This document shows positions 42,698 through 52,100 of a stretch of 64,000 nucleotides of DNA, piece by piece. The stretch spans positions 8,877,501 to 8,941,500 of the forward strand of contig NZ_CP096255.1 of assembly GCF_011516635.5 (NCBI RefSeq). The letters run 5' to 3'. This DNA comes from Bradyrhizobium barranii subsp. apii (GTDB lineage Bacteria > Pseudomonadota > Alphaproteobacteria > Rhizobiales > Xanthobacteraceae). A model generated the notes under the pieces. The model was not told where the DNA came from, searched no databases, and saw only the letters and a list, made by a program, of their open reading frames with translations. The translations under genes were made by a program, and so were the position numbers. How positions within the stretch are numbered: position 1 is the first letter of the stretch; the number at the start of each line of letters is the position of its first letter.

Positions 42698-43470
42698 GCG
42701 TTGAGAAGGTAACTGTCCCCGCCAAGCGGAAGAGCAGCGGCTGGGCTGGTCAGCTGATGCAGCTCGCCGGCATCGTCGCCGCCGTGTTCATCGCCAAGGG
42801 CGCGCTCGCCGAGCCGTTCTATGTACCGTCGGGTTCGATGGAGCCGACGCTCCTGATCGGCGATGCGCTGCTCGCCTCGAAATTCCCTTATGGCTACGGC
42901 ACCTCGTCACTGCCGATCCAGATCAACCTGCCCGAAAGCGGCCGCGTCTTCGCGGAGACGCCGAAGCAGGGCGACGTCGTCGTGTTCCGCTGGCCCGGCG
43001 ATCGCTCGCAGGCCTGGGTCAAGCGCGTCGTGGGTCTGCCCGGCGACCGCATCCAGATGCGGCAGGGCCAGCTCTTCATCAACGACCGTCCCGCCGAGCT
43101 GAAGCCGGATGGTGTCGGCGCCGCCGAAGACGACAATGGCGGCAGCGAGCCTGCCTACCGCTACATCGAGACCCTGCCGAACGGCGTGTCGCATCTGATC
43201 TTCAAGATGCGCGACAACGGTCCGCTCGACAACACGCCGGAGGTGACGGTGCCGCCCGGCCATCTCTTCGTGCTCGGCGATAACCGCGACAATTCCGCGG
43301 ACAGCCGCGTGCCCCTGCGCTCCGGCGGCGTCGGTCTGCTGCCGATCGACAATCTGGTCGGACGCGCGGATGCCGTGCTCGGCTCCTGGGATCTCGGCAT
43401 GCGCGGCCAGCCGGTGTGGACCTGGCTCTCCGGCTTCCGGCTCGCGCGGTTCTTCACCGCCGTGCACTGA
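42694..43470 (+). CDS. lepB: type I signal peptidase
   Basis: A 258-residue signal peptidase I that cleaves Sec and Tat signal peptides at the periplasmic face. Catalytic Ser48 (VPSGSMEPTL) and Lys110 (WVKRVVGLPGDRI) form the dyad; box E is LGDNRDNSADSR. One N-terminal membrane helix (about residues 21-40) anchors it. It overlaps tldD (ATGA), so the two are translated together. It is not next to rnc and era, where the housekeeping lepB usually lies in Rhizobiales, and may be a second signal peptidase; Bradyrhizobium is known to have more than one. Confidence 0.95.
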   Translation: MSVEKVTVPAKRKSSGWAGQLMQLAGIVAAVFIAKGALAEPFYVPSGSMEPTLLIGDALLASKFPYGYGTSSLPIQINLPESGRVFAETPKQGDVVVFRWPGDRSQAWVKRVVGLPGDRIQMRQGQLFINDRPAELKPDGVGAAEDDNGGSEPAYRYIETLPNGVSHLIFKMRDNGPLDNTPEVTVPPGHLFVLGDNRDNSADSRVPLRSGGVGLLPIDNLVGRADAVLGSWDLGMRGQPVWTWLSGFRLARFFTAVH

Positions 43471-43493
43471 GCTGATCCCAAGGTCTTGATCAA

Positions 43494-43835
43494 ATGACCT
43501 TCGACGACGTCAGAAAATTTGCGCTGACGTGGCCGGAGGTCGAGGACGGCACCTCCTACGGCACGCCCGCGCTGAAAGTGCGCAAGAAGATGCTGGCGCG
43601 GCTGAAGGAGGACGGCGACAGTCTCGTCGTGCCCGACGTTCCCATCGACGAGCGCGCCATGCTGGTCGAGAGCCAGCCAAAAATCTTCTATTTCACCGAT
43701 CACTACGCCGACTATCCGATCGTGCTGATCCGCCTGTCCAAGGCGAAGCGCGCGATCGTGGAGCCGTTCCTGCGGCGGCGCTGGCGGGGCCTCGCCTCGA
43801 AGACCGCGCGCGCCGCGTTCGATGCCAGCGCGTGA
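43494..43835 (+). CDS. MmcQ/YjbR-family protein
   Basis: A 113-residue protein of the YjbR fold, sometimes annotated as DNA-binding because of its resemblance to a double-wing DNA-binding fold. It starts MTFDDVRKFALTWPEVEDGTSYGTPALKV, typical of the family opening, and ends with a basic region FLRRRWRGLASKTARA. Role unknown. AAGGTC lies 8 bases before the ATG. It probably shares a transcript with tldD-lepB (23-base gap) and the next gene. Confidence 0.87.
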   Translation: MTFDDVRKFALTWPEVEDGTSYGTPALKVRKKMLARLKEDGDSLVVPDVPIDERAMLVESQPKIFYFTDHYADYPIVLIRLSKAKRAIVEPFLRRRWRGLASKTARAAFDASA

Positions 43836-43847
43836 ATCGTGGCCGCG

Positions 43848-44414
43848 ATGGATCGCGACCGCTTCCTCACGCTGGCGCTGAAGAACCCGGTCAATGTTGC
43901 AATCATCGGCGAGCTCGCCTCGCTCGCGCTTCCCGATGCATGGCTGGTGTCGGGGTGCCTGGTGCAGACGGCGTGGAACGTACTCACGGACCGCGCGGTC
44001 GATCATGGCATCGCCGATTACGACGTGTTCTATTTCGATCCTGACACCTCATGGGAGGCGGAGGACACGGTGATCCGCACGCTGCACGCGCGGCTCTCGC
44101 ATCTCGGCGTCAAGATCGAGACCCGCAACCAGGCGCGCGTGCACCTTTGGTATCCCGGCAAGCACGGCCTGCCCTATCCGCCCCTAACCTGCTCGACCGA
44201 CGGCATCGACCGTTTCCTCACCCAGAACACGCAAGTCGGTGTGAGGCACGGAGGCGACGGCTACGAGGTCTACGCGCCGCGCGGCTTCGACGACATAGCC
44301 GGATTGATCGCGCGGCCCAATCCGGGCCCGAACTTCTCTGCGGCAAGTTACGCGGTGAAGGCCGCGCGATGGAAGGCGTTGTGGCCGGAACTCACGGTGA
44401 TTGCCGCGGAGTGA
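43848..44414 (+). CDS. nucleotidyltransferase family protein (DUF925/NTP_transf_6)
   Basis: A 188-residue nucleotidyltransferase-like protein. Motifs include LPDAWLVSGCLVQTAWN, the acidic pair in DYDVFYFDPDTSWEAED (metal-binding Asp residues), RNQARVHLWYPGKHG and the C-terminal KAARWKALWPELTV. The first motif GCLVQTAWN is the pol-beta-type Gly turn. Substrate unknown. The ATG at 43848 was taken; a GTG three codons earlier is possible. It ends one base before the convergent LysR gene stop. Confidence 0.87.
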   Translation: MDRDRFLTLALKNPVNVAIIGELASLALPDAWLVSGCLVQTAWNVLTDRAVDHGIADYDVFYFDPDTSWEAEDTVIRTLHARLSHLGVKIETRNQARVHLWYPGKHGLPYPPLTCSTDGIDRFLTQNTQVGVRHGGDGYEVYAPRGFDDIAGLIARPNPGPNFSAASYAVKAARWKALWPELTVIAAE

Positions 44415-45278
44415 TCACGCCGCCTTGGCCTGTACATTGTCGCAGAACTCCGCGAGCCGATCCGCAAGCCGCAGCGTTGCGGGGCTGGCACCGGGCGAAG
44501 CCATCAGCGCCACTTCGGTCCGGTTGATCGGCTCAAAGCCGTCCTTGGCGGTCAGCACGCGGTGGTCGGACTGGATCGACATCTCCGAGAGAATGCTGAG
44601 GCCCATGCCGGCGGCAACCGCCGCCTGGATGCCGGCAAGGCTCGACGACGAGTAGGACATGTGCCAGGCGCGGCCCGCGCTTTCCAGCGCGTGGATGGCG
44701 CCGGCGCGATAGAGACAGCCGAGCGGAAATCCGATCAGCGGCACGGACGAGGCGTTGACGTCGACCGGATGGCTCTTGCTCGTGACCCAGTGCACCCGCT
44801 CCGGCCACACCGCGATAGCGCCTTTCGCGCCGGCCTCGCGCTTGAACAAGGCGAGGTCGAGCTCGCCGCGTTCGAGGTCGCGGGACAGGTTCTTGCTCTG
44901 GTCGGCGCGCACATCCATTCGCAGACCCGGATGTGAGCGCGAGAATGCGCCGAGCAGTTTTGCCAACCGGTAGGCCGCAAAATCCTCGGGGATGCCGAGC
45001 CGGATCGCGCCTTCACTGTCGGGCTCGCGCAGCACGTCGCGCGCCTCCTCGGCGAGCGTGAGCAGCCGCCGGGCATAGGACAGCAGCCGTTCGCCGGCCT
45101 CGGTGGGGCGCACGTCCTTGCCGTCGCGGTGCAACAGCACCTGGCCGACGTCCTCCTCCAGCCGCTTGATCTGCTGGCTGACGGTCGATTGCGTGCGGTG
45201 GACGCGCTCGCCGGCGCGGGTGAAGCCGCCGGCCTCGACCACCGAGACGAAGCTGCGCAGGAGCTCCAGGTCGAGCAT
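44415..45278 (-). CDS. LysR-family transcriptional regulator
   Basis: A 287-residue LysR regulator. The winged helix (residues 1-60) reads LRSFVSVVEAGGFTRAGERV and then TQSTVSQQIKRLEED; a periplasmic-binding-like effector domain (about 90-285) follows, with GIPEDFAAYRLAKLL and GCLYRAGAIHALESAG. It is divergent from an EamA exporter gene with a palindrome in the 99-base gap, so it very likely controls that exporter and itself. Confidence 0.93.
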   Translation of the reverse strand: MLDLELLRSFVSVVEAGGFTRAGERVHRTQSTVSQQIKRLEEDVGQVLLHRDGKDVRPTEAGERLLSYARRLLTLAEEARDVLREPDSEGAIRLGIPEDFAAYRLAKLLGAFSRSHPGLRMDVRADQSKNLSRDLERGELDLALFKREAGAKGAIAVWPERVHWVTSKSHPVDVNASSVPLIGFPLGCLYRAGAIHALESAGRAWHMSYSSSSLAGIQAAVAAGMGLSILSEMSIQSDHRVLTAKDGFEPINRTEVALMASPGASPATLRLADRLAEFCDNVQAKAA

Positions 45279-45308
45279 GGCTGCTCTCCATTCGAAAATC
45301 CACTGATC

Positions 45309-45330
45309 GGAAGTTAATCATTTAATTTCC
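45309..45330. promoter_or_regulatory. inverted repeat between lysR and eamA genes
   Basis: GGAAGTTAA (45309-45317) and TTAATTTCC (45322-45330) are inverted repeats with one mismatch around TCAT. The AT-rich centre and position 30 bases from the LysR start fit a LysR-type recognition site. Confidence 0.5.
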
Positions 45331-45377
45331 AAATGACAAGCCGTCTCCCTAGATCGAGGGTTCAGGAGAATGCCCTC

Positions 45378-46289
45378 ATGTCGCTCGCCACCTCGCTTCC
45401 CGCAGCCCCCAGCCGGTTCAACACGCTACCGCTCGCCATCGGACTGTTTTGCCTGCTCTGGAGCTATGCCTTCGTCGCCGGAAAGATCGGCGTCACCCAC
45501 TGCCCGCCGCTGATCCTGCTCGCCGCGCGCTTCTCGCTCGCCGGCATTTTGATCCTCGGCGCGACGCTGATCCGCGGTGATGGCTGGTCCTTGTCCTGGC
45601 GCGATGCCGCGATCTTCGCCGTGCTCGGCATTGCCAACAATGCACTCTATCTCGGGCTCGGCTACACCGGCCTGCAATCGATCTCCGCCGGCCTCGGCGG
45701 CCTGATCGTCTCGGCCAATCCGGTCTTCACGGCGGCGCTCGCTGCGTTGCTGCTTGGCGAAGGCATGACCTGGCGCAAGGCGGGCGGTCTCCTGCTCGGC
45801 ATCATCGGCGTCACCCTGATCGTCTGGCATCGCCTGTCGGTCGGCACAGACTCCCTGCACGGCATCGTCTTCACCCTGGCCTCGCTCGCCTCCATCGTCG
45901 CCGGCACGATTCTGTTCAAGCTGCTCGCGCCGAAGGGAAGCCTGTGGATCGGCAACGGCGTGCAGAACCTCGCCGCCGGCATCGTGCTGACGCCGGTCGC
46001 GTTCACCTTCGCCGACGTCCACGCAATCGATTTCACCCCGGGCCTGGTCGGCGCCTTCGCCTTTCTCGTGCTCGGCGGCTCGATCCTCGCCTACTGGCTC
46101 TGGTTTCATCTCCTGAAAGTGTGTGGCGCAACGGCTGCGAGCGCCTATCATTTCCTGATGCCGCCGCTCGGCATGCTGTTCGCCTACATCGTGCTCAGCG
46201 AGCATGTCGAGGCCCGCGACCTGCTCGGCATCATCCCGGTCGCGCTCGGAATTTACCTGGTGACGCGCCCCGCAAAGCCCGTCGCGTAA
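45378..46289 (+). CDS. EamA/DMT-family transporter
   Basis: A 303-residue membrane protein with ten helices made of two EamA repeats (GLFCLLWSYAFVAGKIGVTH in the first, GTILFKLLAPKGSLWIGN opening the second). DMT exporters of this type pump out amino acids, metabolites or drugs. The ATG at 45378 has AGGAG 10-14 bases upstream; a frame 15 codons longer lacks a site. The divergent LysR gene is the likely regulator. Confidence 0.92.
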   Translation: MSLATSLPAAPSRFNTLPLAIGLFCLLWSYAFVAGKIGVTHCPPLILLAARFSLAGILILGATLIRGDGWSLSWRDAAIFAVLGIANNALYLGLGYTGLQSISAGLGGLIVSANPVFTAALAALLLGEGMTWRKAGGLLLGIIGVTLIVWHRLSVGTDSLHGIVFTLASLASIVAGTILFKLLAPKGSLWIGNGVQNLAAGIVLTPVAFTFADVHAIDFTPGLVGAFAFLVLGGSILAYWLWFHLLKVCGATAASAYHFLMPPLGMLFAYIVLSEHVEARDLLGIIPVALGIYLVTRPAKPVA

Positions 46290-46302
46290 GAGGAGTTTTC
46301 TG

Positions 46303-47076
46303 ATGCCCATTTCCATCACCCTGATCGGCGGCCCCACCGCGCTGATCGAGATCGACGGGTTCCGCCTGCTCACCGATCCGACCTTCGATGCGCCGGGCGC
46401 CTATCAGCTGCCGCATGTGACGCTGGAGAAGACGATCGGTCCCGCACTGAAGGCCGACGCGATCGGCCCGGTCGATGCCGTCCTGCTCAGCCACGACCAG
46501 CACTCGGACAATCTCGACAATTCCGGCCGCGCGTTTCTCAAACACGCAAAGCGCGTGCTGACGACCGAGGCCGGCGCAAAACGCCTCGGCGGCCATGTCG
46601 AGGGCCTCGCGCCCTGGGCGACCTCGCATGTGAAGGACCGTGACGGCAACACTCTGACGATCACCGCGACGCCGGCGCGCCACGGCCCCGCCGGCATCGA
46701 GCCGCTGTCGGGCGACGTCATCGGCTTCGTGGTGTCCTCGAGCCGGACGGACACGAGCGACGTCTACATCAGCGGCGACACCACCTGGTTCAACGGCGTC
46801 GCCGAGGTCGCGCGCCGCTTCAAATGCGGCGTGGTGCTGCCGTTCGCGGGCGCGGCGCAAACCCGCGGGCCGTTCCATCTCACCATGGACACCAACGACA
46901 CCATCGAGACGGCGCGCGCCTTTCCGGATGCGATGATCGTGCCCTTGCATACCGAGGGCTGGGCGCATTTCCGCCAGGACGGCGAGGATCTGCGCAAGAC
47001 CTTTGATGTGCTCGGCTTCGGCACCCGGTTGCGATTGCTGGTGCCGGGCGTGCCGACGGTGGTTGAGGCGCCGTGA
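46303..47076 (+). CDS. MBL-fold hydrolase, UlaG-like
   Basis: A 257-residue MBL-fold protein of the short UlaG/YfnR-like group. It opens with ITLIGGPTALIEIDGFRLLTDPTF; the metal motif is SHDQHSDNLD (the first His of HxHxDH here appears as His-Asp-Gln-His), followed by ATPARHGP and ISGDTTWF and a late His in PLHTEGWAHF. The spacing suits a metal site, with one nonstandard ligand. It follows the exporter by 13 bases and is probably cotranscribed. Substrate unknown. Confidence 0.87.
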   Translation: MPISITLIGGPTALIEIDGFRLLTDPTFDAPGAYQLPHVTLEKTIGPALKADAIGPVDAVLLSHDQHSDNLDNSGRAFLKHAKRVLTTEAGAKRLGGHVEGLAPWATSHVKDRDGNTLTITATPARHGPAGIEPLSGDVIGFVVSSSRTDTSDVYISGDTTWFNGVAEVARRFKCGVVLPFAGAAQTRGPFHLTMDTNDTIETARAFPDAMIVPLHTEGWAHFRQDGEDLRKTFDVLGFGTRLRLLVPGVPTVVEAP

Positions 47077-47100
47077 GTTAAGCTGTCGCGCGCTTCTCTT

Positions 47101-47186
47101 CGTCATGGCCGGGCTTGACCCGGCCATCCACGTCTTTGTCGCCGCACTTGAGAACGTGGATGCCCGGGACAAGCCCGGGCATGACG
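47101..47186. repeat. dispersed intergenic repeat, CGTCATGGCCGGGCTTG family
   Basis: CGTCATG and CATGACG bound an 86-base element with nested dyads: CCGGGCTTGACCCGG at the left, CCCGGGACAAGCCCGGG at the right, and CCACGT/ACGTGG inside. It is one of the commonest intergenic families in Bradyrhizobium. It fills most of the space between the convergent MBL and TIGR02186 genes. Confidence 0.85.
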
Positions 47187-47212
47187 GCGAGTGAGTGGCT
47201 CGCGCGGGTAAC

Positions 47213-47983
47213 TCAATCCTTCCGAAACACGATCGACGCCATCCACCCCGTCATCAGCGCCATCGCGGCCGTCGCGAGGCCATAGATCAGCCCGTGCTGC
47301 CGCGCGCTGGTCGCGACGAACTGCTCGAAGCCCACCTTGACGATCTCGAACGCGGTCTCGGTCTTGGTGACCAACGCGCCGTTCGCGAACAGCTTGATTT
47401 CCACCTCATAGGTGCCGATCGGCACCTCCTCCGGCAGTGGAATGCCGGTGCGGAACAGCGTCGGTGTCAGGAACGTCACCGCGCTCGGGTCCTCGCGATA
47501 GAGACCTTTCTGGGTTCGCAGGCGGATGAAGGCCGAGCGGAACGCATCGTTCGGCACCACGTCGGCATAGTCGCCGCTGACCCGTTGGGTCAGCAGCACG
47601 TTGTTGAGCCCGATCTGCTGCCGCCGCGCGATCTCGGGCGAGGTGATGACATCGAAGGGGCGGTTGGCGAACAGCGCGAGATAGCTCGGCACCGCCAGGA
47701 ACTGCCGGTAGTCGGTGTTGATCCAGATGCCGAAGGTACGCTCCTTGCGCCGCGTGACCATGTCGGCGCGCGGGCCCATCACGGTGACGACGAGATCGTA
47801 GTTCTTGCGGTCCGCAGGCGTGGAGGCGTCCTTCTCGACCGAGCCGAACAGCACCAGTTCCTCGCCGGAATAGTTCGGCGTCACCGTGACGCGGTGGTTG
47901 GAGACCGACACGATCAGTCGCTCGGCGCGCGCCGCTGAGCCCAGCAGCAGGACGAGAAGGATTGCGAGAGCTGCGCGCATCAT
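47213..47983 (-). CDS. TIGR02186-family membrane-anchored protein
   Basis: A 256-residue protein with a signal peptide (about residues 1-20), a periplasmic beta-rich domain, and one C-terminal membrane helix (about 230-250) ending FRKD. It matches the alphaproteobacterial family known as TIGR02186, whose members nearly always lie next to a TauE-type permease, as here. ISVSNHRVTVTPNYSGEELVLFGS-like opening and WINTDYRQFLAVPSYLAL are recognisable. Function unknown; perhaps an accessory partner of the permease. Confidence 0.88.
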   Translation of the reverse strand: MMRAALAILLVLLLGSAARAERLIVSVSNHRVTVTPNYSGEELVLFGSVEKDASTPADRKNYDLVVTVMGPRADMVTRRKERTFGIWINTDYRQFLAVPSYLALFANRPFDVITSPEIARRQQIGLNNVLLTQRVSGDYADVVPNDAFRSAFIRLRTQKGLYREDPSAVTFLTPTLFRTGIPLPEEVPIGTYEVEIKLFANGALVTKTETAFEIVKVGFEQFVATSARQHGLIYGLATAAMALMTGWMASIVFRKD

Positions 47984-48897
47984 CCGCTCACTCCCAATTC
48001 ACGGATGGTGAAGAGATCCTCGGGCCGGATCACCAGCTCGATGGCGAAGCGGACGCCGACCGAAAGGATCAACAGGCCCAGCAACAGCCGCAGCTGCTCA
48101 CCCCGGATCTTCTGGCCGGCGCGGGCGCCGAACTGCGCGCCGGTGACGCCGCCGACCATCAGGATCAGCGCCAGCACCGCGTCGACAAGGTGATTGGTCA
48201 CCGCGTGCAGCAAGGTCGCGAACAGCATCGTGACCAGCGTCAGGACCATCGAGGTCCCGATCACGGTCGAGGTCGGCACCCGCAGCAGATAGATCATGAT
48301 CGGCACCAGGATGAAGCCGCCGCCGATGCCCATGATGGCGCCGATGAAGCCGATCACGATGCCGACGATCACGACCGGAATGACCGAGAGGTAGATCTTC
48401 GAGCGCTTGAACCGCATTTTCAGCGGCAGGCCGTGGATCCAGTTGTGCGTGCGCCGTGGCGGCACCGCGCCGCGACGGGTCCGCATCAGGGCGCGCAGGC
48501 CCTCGGAGAACATCAGGCTGCCGACCGTGGTGAGCAGCACCACGTAGGACAACGCGATCATCAGATCGAGCTGGCCGAGCGCACGAAGCTGCGTGAAGGT
48601 CCAGACCCCGAGCGCCGTGCCGGTGACGCCGCCGCATAACAACACACTCGCCAGCGCCGGGTCGATCGCACGCCGCCGCCAGTAGGACAGCGCGCCGGAA
48701 AAGGAGGAGGCCGCGATGTGGCTCGCAACGGAGGCGACCGCGACCGCCGGCGTGATCCCAATGAAAATCAGGAGCGGGGTCATCAGGAAGCCGCCGCCGA
48801 TCCCGAACATGCCGGAGACGAAGCCGACCGCCGCGCCCATCGCCAACACCAGGAAGATGTTGACCGGCAGATCGGCGATCGGGAGATAGAGCTGCAT
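47980..48897 (-). CDS. TauE/SafE-family sulfite exporter-like permease
   Basis: A 305-residue membrane protein with about eight helices in two DUF81 repeats. Each repeat has the Gly-rich signature: GMFGIGGGFLMTPLL in the first, AIMGIGGGFILVPIM in the second. Such permeases move sulfite, sulfonates or other organosulfur anions. The ATG at 48897 was chosen because it gives MQLYLPIADLPVNIF as in relatives; the open frame extends 27 codons further. Its stop overlaps the TIGR02186 start by 4 bases, so the two are coupled. Confidence 0.92.
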   Translation of the reverse strand: MQLYLPIADLPVNIFLVLAMGAAVGFVSGMFGIGGGFLMTPLLIFIGITPAVAVASVASHIAASSFSGALSYWRRRAIDPALASVLLCGGVTGTALGVWTFTQLRALGQLDLMIALSYVVLLTTVGSLMFSEGLRALMRTRRGAVPPRRTHNWIHGLPLKMRFKRSKIYLSVIPVVIVGIVIGFIGAIMGIGGGFILVPIMIYLLRVPTSTVIGTSMVLTLVTMLFATLLHAVTNHLVDAVLALILMVGGVTGAQFGARAGQKIRGEQLRLLLGLLILSVGVRFAIELVIRPEDLFTIRELGVSG

Positions 48898-49047
48898 CGA
48901 AGGACCACACTCCGGCGAAATGGATCGATTGCGCGGAAATGCTCGCCGGACGGTCGGAACGATTGCCGCGCCCTTCAATAGCGGAATTCGTTGTCGGGCG
49001 GGACCATGAATTTAGGGCGTGGTGAATGCGGCGCGCGAGCTGTCTCC

Positions 49048-49184
49048 CCTCACCCTGAGGAGCCTGCGCAGCAGGCGTCTCGAAGGGCGAGGCCCGGATC
49101 GGTGGTCGGGGCCTGCATGGTTCTCGCGGCGATGCGAAGCATCGTCCGCTACGCGCGCCAGGGCGCGCTCCTCACCATGAGGAG
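49048..49184. repeat. dispersed intergenic repeat, TCACCCTGAGGAGC family
   Basis: CCTCACCCTGAGGAGC at the left and GCGCTCCTCACCATGAGGAG at the right are related inverted ends; CGCAGCAGGCGTCTCGAAGG lies between. The 299-base space from 48898 to 49196 otherwise holds no gene. Confidence 0.72.
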
Positions 49185-49196
49185 TGAGAGTGCGCT

Positions 49197-52100
49197 CTAG
49201 TGCGCCGCTGACGCCGAGCGCTTGGTCGCGACCGGCTTCGGCGCGGGCTTTGCGTTCGCCTGCGGCGCGCTGTCCCAGCCGCCGGCAGGCGCTGTAACAT
49301 TGACGGCGTCGTCGGGCTGCGGCTCCGCGCTGAACGTCTGGATCGCGAGCTTGGCGGCGGCGAGCGACTGCGGATCGAGCCGCTTGGCGACGTCGTCGCG
49401 CTTGCCGGACGCATCCGCGTCACCCTGGGCGGCCGCGAGAGTGAACCATTTGTAGGATTCGGCGAGGTTCTGCTCCACGCCGATGCCGCGGGCATAGAGG
49501 ATGCCGAGGTTGAACTGGCTGTCGGCGACGCCGCGATCGGCGGCCTTGCGGAACCACTGCGCCGCGCTCTTGTAATTGGCGCCGCGTCCGCCGCCATCGG
49601 CGTCGAGCACCGCGAGATTGTGCATCGCCTTGGCGTTGCCGCGCTCGGCGGCCTGCGTGTAGTAGCGGCGGGCGATGTCGGCGTCCTTCTTCACCCCGAG
49701 GCCCTTCTCGTAGAGCGTGCCGAGGCGGAAGGTCGCGGGCACCACGCCGGCCTGCGCCGCGCGGTCGTACCATTTGGCGGCTTCATCGTAATTCGCGGCG
49801 ACGCCCTTGCCCTCGGCAAAGCGCACGCCGATCTCGTAGGCCGCGGTCGCATCGCCCTTCATCGCGGCGGTGCGCAGCACCGGACCGCCGATGCCGTCAG
49901 GGAGCTTCTCGCTCGGCGGCACCTGGATCATACCGAGCCTCGCGCGGCTCGCGCCCGACAGCGCGCCGGTGACGTCGTTGCTCGCCGCAGGCGGTGGTGG
50001 CGTCGCGGGGACCGGCGGGATTTCGACCGAAGCCGAGCTGCCCGACCCTGCCACGGGAGCGGGCGCGGGATTATTCAGCGACTGCTTCCCGATCGGCGTC
50101 GGCGAGGTCATCGACGGCGTGACCTGCTCGGGCGTGGCGGGCCTGGTCTCGACCGGCGGCGGCGGAGCCTGCGGCGCGGGCGCGCTCGACGAATTCTCCA
50201 TCGCCTGCGGTGACGGCGGCGGGCTGCCGCCATCGAGCAGGTTCATCGCCATCTTGAAGGTGCCGAGCACGATCACGACCACGCTGGCACCGACCAGCAG
50301 CGAGCGGATCTTCGAGGTGATGGTCGAGCCGCCTTCCTGGCCCTTGTCCTTGGTGCGGCCTGCGATGGCCGCCTTGGCAGCTGCCTTTGCACTTGCCTTG
50401 GCACCGCGAGCCGGTTTTTCCGGCTGCGCGGCGGCGGCCTGCGCGGCGCGGCGTGCGGCCGCGATAAAGCTCGACGACGACACCGGCTCTTTCGGCGCGG
50501 CGGGGATTTCGCTGATCGCGCTTTCGGACGCGGCAATGCGCTCCGAGGGCGTGGCGACGCGGCCGCCCGGCCGTGTGCCCGGCTCGAGCGGATGGTCCGG
50601 CGGCAATTCCGGTGCGAGCGCGGCGCGCGCGGGCGCCGTGTGCGGCTCGAGGATCTCGTTGATCGCACGCGGCGGAACGGGCGGTGCCGTTGGCACCGGC
50701 GGCGGCGCGGCCGGTGCGGCGGCATGGAATTCGCGCGGCGCGGCGACGAAAGCGCCCTGTGGCGGCTGTTGCGCGGCGGCCGGGTTCTGCAGCTCCGGCT
50801 TCGGATCGTATTTCGGCTGCTGCTGCGGCTGCTGCCACGGCTCGCGCGCGACAGGCGGGGGCTCCATGGGCGCGGCCATTGGCATCGACATGGACGTCGA
50901 ACTGGGCATTGGCTGCGGTGCGAGTGCCGGCGGCGTTGTGCGCACCGCGCGCAGATCACCCTCGATCATCGAGAGGCGATCGACGACATGGCCGAGCGCG
51001 CTGTGGACGGCCTCGAGCGAATCCTGGGTGCTGCGATTGGTCTCGGCCTGGCTGAAGCGGATGTCGGAGAGCTCGCGCTTGACCAGATCGACCATGCCGG
51101 AATCGGCAGACGGTGCCGAATTGCGGCTCTCGGCGAGGGCGGAATAGGTCGCCTGCTGCCGTTCCAGATGCCGCAGGATGTCGTGCAGCCCGTCCTCGAC
51201 GCGGCTTAGATTGCCGTTGCGCGGATCGGAGGCGGCTTCGATCCGCTCCAGCAGATACGAGACCCGCTGTTCGAGATGTGCAAAGGTCGACGCGGAATCG
51301 TTGCCGACCTGCATGCGGTCGAAACGGTCCGACAGCGCGCGGATCGCGGCTTCGAGATGCTCGCTGCTCTCGGTGGGCTGCGGCCGCTCGCGCGTTTCCA
51401 GCGCCGCGGTGAGCGCCGCGATGCGCTGCTCCAGCACGGCGAAGCTGTCGCTGGGGCCGGACGAGCGGGTGACCTGGTCGACCTTGGACGACAGCAGCTG
51501 CACGTCTTCGGAAAGACGCGCCAGCGCTTCGTTGGAGGCGACGTTGGAGACGATGCCGCGCAGCGCCGAGATCGCGCCTTCGAGCTGGCGTACCGTCGAC
51601 GGGTCGTCATTAGCGCGCAGGATCAGATCGAGCTTGGCGCCGAGGTTGCGGATCGCCTCGTCATAGCCGGTGAGCTGCTCGGCCGGCGTCAGCGTGCGCA
51701 GCACCTGCTTGATCTCGGACAGCGCGTGCTCGATGCCCGACAGGACCTGGCCGTCCGTCCCGGACGAGCGGGTCTCGTCGATGCGACGATGCAGCGAGCG
51801 GATCTCGTTCTCGATCGATTCGATCGCGCGGCGCGGCATCGCCTCGGTGATGGCGTGGCGGATCTCGGCAAGCTCGCTGCGGAAGGCGTTGATCGCCTGC
51901 TCGGTGTTGTCAGGGCGCTGGAGCGACTCGATCTGGCTCGTGATCTTGAGCAAATGGCGCTCGAGCGACGAGAAATCCGGCCCCGGCTGCGGGGGCGGCG
52001 GTGCATAGGCAGGCGCGGGCGGCGCCATCGGGGGCGCGAAAGGAGCTGCCGTCGGTGCAATCGAGGGCGCTGCGCGTGGCGGTATCTGCCGCGGCGTAAA

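Noticed and set aside
49870..51147. 425-codon plus-strand Gly/Ala-rich frame
   Set aside because: Antisense to the Pro/Ala-rich linker of the PodJ-like protein; no signal or domain.
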